Source: Parafilimonas sp. (GTDB lineage Bacteria; Bacteroidota; Bacteroidia; Chitinophagales; Chitinophagaceae). From it: a DNA stretch of 7,422 nucleotides. A program made the position numbers and the translations under genes. The notes beneath the pieces are model-generated. The model was not told where the DNA came from, did no database searches, and was given only the letters and a program-made list of their open reading frames with translations. Shown here piece after piece: positions 1-4,753 of this stretch. The stretch's first letter is position 1. The number at the start of each line of letters is the position of its first letter. Location: positions 1-7,422 of the forward strand of contig JAHEZC010000121.1 in assembly GCA_023251275.1 (NCBI GenBank), given 5' to 3'.

Positions 1-38
1 ATCGCAGTTAGGTATTTTATTTCATTTGGCCTTGCCAT
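1..38 (-). CDS. rpsR: 30S ribosomal protein bS18, N-terminal fragment
   Basis: Only the first 12 complete codons and two bases of a 13th lie in the window; the rest is beyond the left edge. They read MARPNEIKYLTA, which matches the start of Bacteroidota bS18 (the EIKYLT stretch is characteristic). The ATG begins three bases after the rpsF stop codon, so the two genes form one operon, the common rpsF-rpsR order. bS18 binds bS6 on the platform of the small ribosomal subunit. A purine-rich GGAGGG sits 8 bases before the ATG, inside the end of rpsF, and is listed separately. Identification rests on the short peptide plus position after rpsF, which together are convincing. Confidence 0.88.
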   Translation of the reverse strand, partial: MARPNEIKYLTA

Positions 39-41
39 ATA

Positions 42-395
42 TTAACCCTCCACTTTTTCGATTCCGGTAGGTACGCCACTTCTCTTTTTGGCATTGTACT
101 CGACGGCGTATTTATCGAGTACAGTAACCATGTGACGCAGCACATGATCGTCACGCAAAAGCTGAATTTTCAGCTTTTCATTGAAGGTGGATGGCGCAAT
201 AAATTCCAGCACCCAGTAAATGCCTGTAGTCTTTTTCCGGACTGGATACGCCAGTGATTTTAGTCCCCATGGATTGCTGTGCACAATAGTTCCGCCGTTA
301 TCTTTTACAAGGTCGGCGTATTTTTTCTGAGCGGATCTGAATTCCTCCTCAGAAAGCACCGGGGTAAAAATCACCATCAATTCGTAATTGTTCAT
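42..395 (-). CDS. rpsF: 30S ribosomal protein bS6
   Basis: The 117-residue product has the length and motifs of bS6: an N-terminal YELMVIFTP strand (residues 4-12), the conserved WGLKSLAYPV block (43-52) followed by a basic KK and the GIYWVLEF strand (58-65), and LRDDHVLRHMV (80-90) before a short polar C-terminal tail. bS6 pairs with bS18 on the platform of the 30S subunit. In the Bacteroidota ribosome bS6, bS18 and bS21 together hide the anti-Shine-Dalgarno end of 16S rRNA. The start is well fixed: the ATG opens directly onto the MNNYELM motif, and a clear Bacteroidota promoter lies about 35 bases upstream. The next gene, rpsR, starts three bases after the stop. No defect is seen. Confidence 0.97.
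   Translation of the reverse strand: MNNYELMVIFTPVLSEEEFRSAQKKYADLVKDNGGTIVHSNPWGLKSLAYPVRKKTTGIYWVLEFIAPSTFNEKLKIQLLRDDHVLRHMVTVLDKYAVEYNAKKRSGVPTGIEKVEG
46..51 (-). promoter_or_regulatory. Strong Shine-Dalgarno sequence for rpsR
   Basis: On the minus strand GGAGGG is followed by TTAATATA and then TG, so the core GGAGG lies nine bases and GGAGGG eight bases before the rpsR ATG. The core pairs with the CCUCC of the 16S rRNA tail. The motif lies within the last codons of rpsF (GTG GAG GGT TAA, for Val-Glu-Gly-stop). None of the other starts in the window has a comparable site; the best are weak AGGG or AAGGG stretches at rpsF and the acyl-CoA reductase. In Bacteroidota the ribosome normally does not use such sites, so this probably serves regulation of bS18. 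Confidence 0.75.
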
Positions 396-430
396 TACCC
401 TGTTTTAAGTGAAAAATTTTGTTAGGGCGG

Positions 431-461
431 CAAAGGTAATGGAATGATTGCAAATTGCAAA
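431..461 (-). promoter_or_regulatory. Housekeeping promoter of rpsF-rpsR
   Basis: On the minus strand TTTG (461-458) is separated by 19 bases from TACCTTTG (438-431). This fits the Bacteroidota primary sigma factor consensus, a -33 TTG and a -7 TAnnTTTG, exactly. Transcription would begin around 424-427, giving a leader of roughly 30 bases before the rpsF ATG at 395. The leader has no site similar to the one at rpsR, only an AGGG close to the start. The -33 element lies inside a heptanucleotide repeat. Confidence 0.72.
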
Positions 462-467
462 TTGCAG
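447..467. repeat. Three tandem 7-bp units (ATTGCAA)
   Basis: ATTGCAA, ATTGCAA and ATTGCAG follow each other without gaps. On the minus strand the repeat supplies two TTTG sites seven bases apart. The upstream one is the -33 element of the rpsF promoter, and the other would leave only 12 bases to the -7 box. It may be simple slippage-prone DNA. Confidence 0.7.
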
Positions 468-470
468 ATC

Positions 471-501
471 AGGAAGTTTCAAAGTTCCTCAGTTCAAAGT
501 T
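471..501. repeat. Short inverted and direct repeats between rpsF and the acyl-CoA reductase gene
   Basis: AGGAA (471-475) and TTCCT (485-489) flank a 9-base loop and can form a small hairpin. TTCAAAGTT occurs twice, at 478-486 and 493-501, with a 15-base period. On the minus strand this lies downstream of the acyl-CoA reductase gene and upstream of the rpsF promoter. The 5-bp stem is too weak to be called a terminator. Confidence 0.45.
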
Positions 502-558
502 TACAAACGATATTCAAAAAAGCTATTGAAACCATAAAAGCTGTGAATTCCTGAAAAT

Positions 559-1557
559 TTAAACTTTTAACAGAAACTCCATTGTATTCGCACCATCGGC
601 ATAATCGGTCAATGACGGGGATTGCGTTTTACCGAATGGAATATCATCATGCCCCACAATACATTGGACATCGTCATTCCCTTCCAAACTCTCTACTAAT
701 ATATTTCTGTCAGTATAATATTCATAATTCAACTCACTTACGGGGGAAAACAAAGAAGTATTTTGTGTGAAAATGATTGAGCCGTTATTCATATATTGTT
801 TATTATTCATAATGAGCAGCGCCAATTGGTAATCGTAGTTGTGCCTGTATTTATGAAACTCGATGAAATAATGATATTTCTTTAGCGCATTGAGAAGGGG
901 AATAAAATCATAATTTTCGGGGACATACAGTTTGGTAACATTCCTGCAGCCAAGTCCGAAATACAATTGGATATCATCAGCCAGCCGATCCAGTTCTTCA
1001 GATGTTTCAGTACCATCAAGAATTGCAACTGAAGTCCTGTTCCGCCGGATTATATTGGGGTATTTGCTAAAATAATATTCAAAATACCTTCCCGAATTAT
1101 TACTGCCTGTTGCAATGTAGGCATCACAGCGCTTTAATTGTTCAGCGAAAGAAAAAGTATTTTGCAAATCAGTTTTCCAGTCGTACATTTTTTTCACAAT
1201 ATGTTTTATCAGCACATCATCTTTTGAAGAAGGTTTCATCATTGCCGTGTGGCCGCTTGCAAATACACATAAAAAATCATGGAAACCCACTAATGGGATG
1301 TTTCCTGCCATTACAATACCGACCGTTTTCGGCTGTAAGGTTTCTTCAGGAACCTCATAAGAATCAATCCATTTTTCAAGCAGTTCTTTTTGTAAAAAAT
1401 TATCCGCGATATTTTTTATAGCCAGGTCAATAAATTCAGGGATGAACCAGGAATTCTGCAAATAAGCTGCCTGTTTTGCCTGACGCAGTTCATCCTCATT
1501 GCTCCTGAGATATTCGCCAAGTTGAGCCAATAAATAAATTCGGTCTTGTCTATTCAT
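559..1557 (-). CDS. LuxC-family acyl-CoA reductase
   Basis: The 332-residue product resembles the LuxC-like acyl-CoA reductases found widely in Bacteroidota, which use NADPH to reduce an acyl thioester to an aldehyde through a cysteine acyl-enzyme in an aldehyde-dehydrogenase-like fold. Visible blocks are VGIVMAGNIPLVGFHDFL (about residues 79-96), a glycine-rich nucleotide-binding type segment; ATGSNNSGRYFEYYF (about 149-163); IIRRNRTSVAIL (about 169-180); GLGCRN with the probable nucleophile Cys204; and GKTQSPSL near the C-terminus. I chose the ATG at 1557 (MNRQDRIYLL) rather than the in-frame ATG at 1605: the extra 16 residues look unlike the family and would overlap a likely promoter region. 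The gene is divergent from the ferredoxin gene, 59 bases away. Substrate and pathway are unknown; no luxD, luxE, luxA or luxB is nearby, so a link to bioluminescence is not supported. Confidence 0.85.
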   Translation of the reverse strand: MNRQDRIYLLAQLGEYLRSNEDELRQAKQAAYLQNSWFIPEFIDLAIKNIADNFLQKELLEKWIDSYEVPEETLQPKTVGIVMAGNIPLVGFHDFLCVFASGHTAMMKPSSKDDVLIKHIVKKMYDWKTDLQNTFSFAEQLKRCDAYIATGSNNSGRYFEYYFSKYPNIIRRNRTSVAILDGTETSEELDRLADDIQLYFGLGCRNVTKLYVPENYDFIPLLNALKKYHYFIEFHKYRHNYDYQLALLIMNNKQYMNNGSIIFTQNTSLFSPVSELNYEYYTDRNILVESLEGNDDVQCIVGHDDIPFGKTQSPSLTDYADGANTMEFLLKV

Positions 1558-1576
1558 TTTTTCACCCTTATTTTTA
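1546..1576 (+). promoter_or_regulatory. Candidate promoter of the ferredoxin gene
   Basis: TTG at 1546-1548 is followed after 20 bases by TATTTTTA (1569-1576), a 7-of-8 match to TAnnTTTG whose final G is replaced. The predicted start near 1583 gives a leader of about 33 bases. It overlaps the beginning of the divergent acyl-CoA reductase gene, so the two promoters would interfere with each other. Support is weak because AT-rich DNA yields such matches by chance. Confidence 0.3.
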
Positions 1577-1581
1577 CGCAA

Positions 1582-1589
1582 CAAAATTA
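1582..1589 (-). promoter_or_regulatory. Candidate -7 element for the acyl-CoA reductase gene
   Basis: The minus strand reads TAATTTTG, an exact match to TAnnTTTG, 24 bases before the chosen ATG at 1557. Transcription would start near 1576 and give a leader of about 20 bases. No TTG lies at the expected distance upstream (a TTTG is only 13 bases away), so the -33 half is missing. The site argues against the longer start at 1605, which would lie upstream of the transcript. Confidence 0.4.
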
Positions 1590-1616
1590 TTCTTAACAGC
1601 GACAAAAAAGTTTTTT

Positions 1617-1964
1617 ATGGCTATCATAATAACAGAAGAATGTATTAACTGTGGCGCATGTGAGCCTGAATGCCCTAATAATGCTATCTACGAAGGCGGT
1701 GTGGAATGGGCCATAGCCGATGGCACAACCATAAAGGGGCCTATCACCCTGATGGACGGTACTATAGTAGATGCAGAGCAGCGCTTTGCTCCAATTAGTG
1801 CGGATATTTATTATATCACTCCGAATAAATGCACGGAATGCCAGGGTTTTCACGAAGAGCCGCAGTGTGCGGCCGTGTGCCCGGTTGATTGCTGTGTGCC
1901 TGATGAAATGTACCGTGAAACAGTAGAAGAGCTGCTGGCAAAGAAAGAAAAACTGCATGTTTAA
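1617..1964 (+). CDS. 2[4Fe-4S] ferredoxin with extended central insert
   Basis: This 115-residue, acidic, probably cytoplasmic electron carrier holds two iron-sulphur cluster motifs. The first is a classic CINCGACEPECP (Cys9, 12, 15, 19). The second is CTEC-x8-CAAVCP (Cys72, 75, 84, 88); the eight-residue gap between its second and third cysteines is typical of Allochromatium-type (Alvin) ferredoxins. Between them is an insert of about 50 residues, longer than in small clostridial ferredoxins. Cys92 and Cys93 follow the second motif and are not needed for the two clusters. The C-terminus is a charged helix rich in Glu and Lys. The ATG at 1617 starts directly at the MAIIITEECI motif, with no Shine-Dalgarno site. 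The divergent acyl-CoA reductase gene suggests a shared redox role. Redox partners cannot be read from the sequence. Confidence 0.93.
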   Translation: MAIIITEECINCGACEPECPNNAIYEGGVEWAIADGTTIKGPITLMDGTIVDAEQRFAPISADIYYITPNKCTECQGFHEEPQCAAVCPVDCCVPDEMYRETVEELLAKKEKLHV

Positions 1965-2039
1965 CAAACCAATCAAGGTACAAATTAAATATCTAAAAAA
2001 CAGTTTTTATTTTTCATTTTAATTCCTAACTTTCCATTT

Positions 2040-2136
2040 CTAATGATTGTTGCTGAAAGGCAACATTTTGAACAACGGGTGATATTTCCCGTTTTCGCGA
2101 GGTGAAGGATCTGTAGTCCTTCACCTTTTTGTTTTT
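2040..2136 (+). ncRNA. Candidate structured RNA of three consecutive hairpins
   Basis: Three simple hairpins follow each other: TGTTGC/GCAACA (2048-2053 with 2060-2065, loop TGAAAG), AACGGG/CCCGTT (2074-2079 with 2088-2093, loop TGATATTT), and a 10-bp stem ending in a T-run (2100-2126). The linkers are 8 and 6 bases. TAACTTTC at 2027-2034 is a 7-of-8 match to the Bacteroidota -7 box and would start transcription near 2040, yielding an RNA of about 95 bases; no good -33 element is seen. The alternative is that this is the structured 3' untranslated end of the ferredoxin mRNA, 75 bases after its stop codon. I do not recognise it as a known family, and no credible reading frame runs through it. 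Confidence 0.35.
2100..2136 (+). terminator. Strong Rho-independent terminator
   Basis: A perfect 10-bp stem AGGTGAAGGA / TCCTTCACCT (2100-2109, 2117-2126) with a 7-base loop is followed by TTTTTGTTTTT. It ends transcription coming from the ferredoxin gene or from a small RNA and separates it from ddl. The minus strand lacks a T-run after the stem, so it works in the plus direction. A weaker hairpin at 2074-2093, also followed by T, could act as a preceding partial terminator. Confidence 0.85.
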
Positions 2137-2223
2137 GGTTTATTTTTCCATAGCATTTTGTTTGCACTTCATCTATTAAAATAAATTTTAGCTTTCTTTG
2201 CCCTTTGTAATTTTTTTGATACT

Positions 2224-3210
2224 ATGAAGAAAAAAATTGCTCTTATCACAGGCGGGTACAGCGGCGAGGCTGAAATAAGCTATAAAAGTGCCGTTACGGT
2301 AGAGAACAATATTGATAAAGAAAAGTATGATGTTTATAAAATTGACATCAATCCGAAAGGATGGTTTTATCTTGATGAAAATGGAAAACAGTTTAGGCTT
2401 GATAAAAATGATTTTTCATTAAATATTGATGGCAAAAAAATAAATTTTGATACCGTGCTCATGTGTATTCATGGCACTCCGGGTGAAGATGGAAAGCTGC
2501 AGGGATACTTCGATATGCTGGGGATTCCTTATACAAGCTCCGGCGCATCTGCATCTGCCCTCACTTTCAACAAAAGATATACTGTTGCAATAGCAGCATT
2601 TAGTGGTATCCGTGTAGCAAAATCAGTTCACCTGTTTAAGCATTCACCTGTTTCCCCTGAAATAATTTTACAGCAACTGCGTTTACCTGTTTTTGTAAAG
2701 CCCAATAACGGTGGATCAAGCATCGGAATGTCAAAAGTGAATGAGCCTTCAGAAGAACTGGAAGCTGCTATTGAAAAAGCTTTTAAGGAAGACGACGAGG
2801 TCCTGGTAGAAGAATTTATCAGCGGAAGGGAATTTACCATCGGAGTATTTAAAACAAATGGCAGGATCATCACTTTACCCATTACTGAAGTTATCAGTAA
2901 AAAAGATTTTTTTGATTATGAAGCAAAATATCTTGGCGCTTCCACGGAAATTACACCGGCAGAAACAGATGAAAGTGTTGCGGAACAAGTAAGAACGGCA
3001 GCAAAGACAATTTATAATTCATTGAATTGCCGTGGAATTGTACGTATTGATTTTATTTATAACGAAGAAGCAGGAGAACCTTTTATGCTTGAGGTAAATA
3101 CTGTTCCCGGTCAGAGTGAAGCCAGCATTGTTCCGCAGCAGGTACTTGCAATGGGCTGGACACTCAAAGAATTTTATGCGGCATTGATTGAAGAAAGTTT
3201 TCATTCATAG
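2224..3210 (+). CDS. ddl: D-alanine--D-alanine ligase
   Basis: This 328-residue ATP-grasp enzyme joins two D-alanines for the peptidoglycan stem peptide in the cytoplasm. Family motifs are in order: GGYSGEAEIS (10-19) with Glu15 at the first D-Ala site; HGTPGEDGKLQGYFD (83-97); FVKPNNGGSSIGMS (157-170) with the ATP-contacting Lys159 and the SSIG serines; VEEFISGREFTIGV (195-208); the omega-loop FFDYEAKY with Tyr232; and the metal site Arg274, Asp276, Glu290, Asn292 followed by PGQSEASIVPQQ. Tyr232 and the EAKY loop are typical of D-Ala-D-Ala ligases; D-Ala-D-lactate ligases of VanA type carry a histidine there. Length is within the normal 300-370 range. The ATG has no Shine-Dalgarno sequence and is preceded by a T-rich leader with TAGCTTTC at 2189-2196, a weak -7 candidate. 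The PASTA gene follows after 70 bases. Confidence 0.97.
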   Translation: MKKKIALITGGYSGEAEISYKSAVTVENNIDKEKYDVYKIDINPKGWFYLDENGKQFRLDKNDFSLNIDGKKINFDTVLMCIHGTPGEDGKLQGYFDMLGIPYTSSGASASALTFNKRYTVAIAAFSGIRVAKSVHLFKHSPVSPEIILQQLRLPVFVKPNNGGSSIGMSKVNEPSEELEAAIEKAFKEDDEVLVEEFISGREFTIGVFKTNGRIITLPITEVISKKDFFDYEAKYLGASTEITPAETDESVAEQVRTAAKTIYNSLNCRGIVRIDFIYNEEAGEPFMLEVNTVPGQSEASIVPQQVLAMGWTLKEFYAALIEESFHS

Positions 3211-3241
3211 TTGAAAATGGTTTTATTTAAATTTAATTTTT
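3211..3241 (+). promoter_or_regulatory. Weak candidate promoter between ddl and the PASTA gene
   Basis: TTG at 3211-3213 is followed after 20 bases by TAATTTTT (3234-3241), which matches seven of eight positions of TAnnTTTG and is followed by G. It would allow the PASTA and rhodanese genes to be transcribed apart from ddl as well as by read-through. The 70-base gap has no terminator-like hairpin. AT-rich context makes chance likely. Confidence 0.28.
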
Positions 3242-3280
3242 GCGGTGAGACTTGTATCTTGAAACCTGAAAACTATACCT

Positions 3281-4102
3281 GTGTTTAAATTCATCACACA
3301 TAAATCTTTCTTTATAAACCTCCTCGCAGCAGTAGGTTTGCTGCTGCTTTTGGCTTTTATTTTTTTTTCTTCACTGGATTATATTACCCGTCATAATGAG
3401 AAACAAAAGGTTCCTTCTGTTGTGGGGAAAAATCTTGCTGAAGCACAAAAAATTCTTGAAGCCGGAGAACTGGTAGTTTCTGTACAGGATTCTGTGTATA
3501 TTGATACTGCTGCGCCACTTGCCGTTATACGCCAGTCTCCTGATGCAGATGCAGAAGTAAAGGTTCATCGCACTGTTTACCTGACCGTTAACCGTGCAGT
3601 GCCGCCATCTGTTGAAATGCCTGACCTTCGGGGCTTCTCACTTAAAAGTGCAGAGCTTTATCTTCAAAGTATCGGATTAAAACGTGGTGATGTAACGTCC
3701 ACGCCGGACATTGCCCGGAATGCTGTTAAGGAACAACTTTATCATAACAAAGCCATTGCGCCCGGCACAAAGATCAATATGGGTTCTGTGATAGACTTCA
3801 TCATAGGGAGTGGTATCGGGCAGGAGGCAATCAATGTTCCAGACATGGTTGGTATGAAGGTTTTGCAGGCGCGGCTGTTTCTCAGCAACAAAGGCATTAG
3901 TATTGGTTCTATATTGGTTCAAGGTTCTATAGCAGATACCGCTAATGCTTTTATCATACAGCAAAGTCCTTTACCTTTTTCCACAATTGGCCCTGGTGAA
4001 GTAGTTGCAAATAAAATAAATCCGGGGCAGATCATGGATATCTGGATAAGCAATACACCTCCGGCTAAAGATACTTCTTCACCATATATTGTTCCTAAAT
4101 AA
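3281..4102 (+). CDS. Membrane-anchored triple-PASTA domain protein
   Basis: The 273-residue product has a short basic N-terminus, one transmembrane segment (about residues 11-32, rich in Leu, Ala and Phe), a linker, then three PASTA repeats: about 43-105 (starting KVPSVVGKNLAEAQ), 112-177 (EMPDLRGFSLKSAE) and 184-257 (NVPDMVGMKVLQAR). Each opens with the V/M-P-x-x-x-G pattern and ends in a hydrophobic strand. The topology puts the PASTA domains in the periplasm. Such domains bind peptidoglycan fragments or beta-lactams in other proteins. There is no kinase, transpeptidase or transglycosylase domain, so this is an adaptor or sensor-like protein. The start is GTG at 3281; only CTG lies further upstream before an in-frame stop. 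It sits after ddl and 11 bases before the rhodanese gene, which suggests an envelope-related operon. Confidence 0.9.
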   Translation: MFKFITHKSFFINLLAAVGLLLLLAFIFFSSLDYITRHNEKQKVPSVVGKNLAEAQKILEAGELVVSVQDSVYIDTAAPLAVIRQSPDADAEVKVHRTVYLTVNRAVPPSVEMPDLRGFSLKSAELYLQSIGLKRGDVTSTPDIARNAVKEQLYHNKAIAPGTKINMGSVIDFIIGSGIGQEAINVPDMVGMKVLQARLFLSNKGISIGSILVQGSIADTANAFIIQQSPLPFSTIGPGEVVANKINPGQIMDIWISNTPPAKDTSSPYIVPK

Positions 4103-4113
4103 ATAACAGAAAT

Positions 4114-4425
4114 ATGACTACTATCACGGTTGAAGAATTAAAATCCCGCCTCGATGCGGGTGAGGAAATACACCTGCTCGATGTACGGGAAGATTATGAG
4201 AGAGCTGAATTCAATATAGGTGGTGCACATATTACCATGGGTCAGATTCAGGCTTTGCAACTGGAAGATATTGATGACTGGAAAGACGAAGAGATTATTA
4301 TCTATTGCCGCAGCGGTAATAGAAGCGGGATTGCCGGTCAGTACATAGAACAGTTTGGTTTTAAAAATACTGTCAACCTTCTTGGGGGCATGATGGCATG
4401 GATAAAAAAATTTGAGAACAAGTAA
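4114..4425 (+). CDS. Single-domain rhodanese-like sulfurtransferase
   Basis: The 103-residue product is a stand-alone rhodanese domain of GlpE/PspE type. It has LLDVRED (21-27), GGAHITMG (36-43, in place of the common GHIPGA), the active-site loop CRSGNRSG with the catalytic Cys65, and the C-terminal LLGGMMAW (89-96). The loop length (CRSGNRS) fits sulfur transfer rather than a Cdc25-like phosphatase. There is no signal peptide, so it is cytoplasmic. The ATG lies 11 bases after the PASTA stop codon, so it is very likely co-transcribed. Its sulfur donor and acceptor are unknown, and I see no functional link to ddl beyond position. Confidence 0.93.
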   Translation: MTTITVEELKSRLDAGEEIHLLDVREDYERAEFNIGGAHITMGQIQALQLEDIDDWKDEEIIIYCRSGNRSGIAGQYIEQFGFKNTVNLLGGMMAWIKKFENK

Positions 4426-4753
4426 TTTCCGGGCATCATCACATTTTTTTTCAAACGACATTTTTTACAGGCAACCTGCTGACTTGTTTTCTACGACATT
4501 ATTTCTTCCGCCAGTTGAAACACCGGAATATTTGTAACAAAATGAAACAATAACTGTATCAAAAACGAACACTCCCGTTTTTTAGTTTCATGCAACTCAT
4601 TGCTTTTCAAGGGAAAGTTTATTGGCATATATTTATCAAAGAAGAAGTGCGGATGCGGAAGTATCTTTTTGTCTGTACATTACCTATTCCGGCATTACTA
4701 AATAATTATTCAATAATAAATTTTGCATTAATCATACACTAAATCATTTACAC
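4426..4753. other. 328-base gene-free region between rhodanese and ABC ATPase genes
   Basis: No convincing gene is present. The stretch holds a nested inverted repeat (4542-4591, listed separately), a tandem TGCGGA pair (4648-4659) and AT-rich DNA just before the ABC ATPase start, including TAAATTTTG, one base longer than a Bacteroidota -7 box and without a -33 partner. A 29-codon reading frame (4653-4742) starts MRKYLFVCTL and ends 11 bases before the ATPase start; I have no reason to call it real. The region probably contains the end of the ddl operon and the promoter of the ABC-TolC unit. Confidence 0.6.
4542..4591 (+). terminator. Nested inverted repeat, possible terminator
   Basis: An inner stem AAAAACG / CGTTTTT (4561-4567, 4576-4582; loop AACACTCC) ends in a T-run. 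An outer pair ATGAAAC / GTTTCAT (4542-4548, 4585-4591) encloses it, with 12 unpaired bases on the left and 2 on the right. The inner hairpin could end the ddl-PASTA-rhodanese transcript, but it is mostly A-T pairs and sits over 130 bases after the rhodanese stop. It could equally be a regulatory structure for the genes downstream. Confidence 0.38.

Noticed and set aside
396..430. Classic S6:S18-binding mRNA leader before rpsF
   Set aside because: The predicted leader is only about 30 bases and has at best a 4-bp CCCU/AGGG pairing. The conserved internal loop of the known motif is not visible.
559..1557. Bioluminescence locus suggested by LuxC similarity
   Set aside because: No luciferase, LuxD or LuxE homologue is in the window. 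LuxC-like reductases are widespread in non-luminous Bacteroidota.
1558..1605. 16-residue longer N-terminus for the acyl-CoA reductase
   Set aside because: The added residues are unlike the family start, and an exact -7 box (1582-1589) lies within that extension, which would put the longer start upstream of the transcript.
1593..1976. 127-codon minus-strand reading frame opposite the ferredoxin gene
   Set aside because: It is a shadow of the ferredoxin coding sequence: the plus strand carries the complete cysteine motifs, while this frame shows no recognisable domain and would cover the divergent promoter region.
2224..3210. VanA-like D-Ala-D-lactate ligase and glycopeptide resistance
   Set aside because: The omega-loop carries Tyr232 within DYEAKY, as in ordinary D-Ala-D-Ala ligases, and no vanH or vanX homologue is nearby.
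4138..4461. 107-codon minus-strand reading frame opposite the rhodanese gene
   Set aside because: The plus strand encodes a complete rhodanese with its catalytic loop. The antisense frame has no family features and no supporting promoter or neighbouring gene on that strand.
4653..4742. 29-codon reading frame just before the ABC ATPase gene, possible leader peptide
   Set aside because: It has a basic start and hydrophobic stretch, but no ribosome binding site, no recognisable similarity and a length easily reached by chance in AT-rich DNA.
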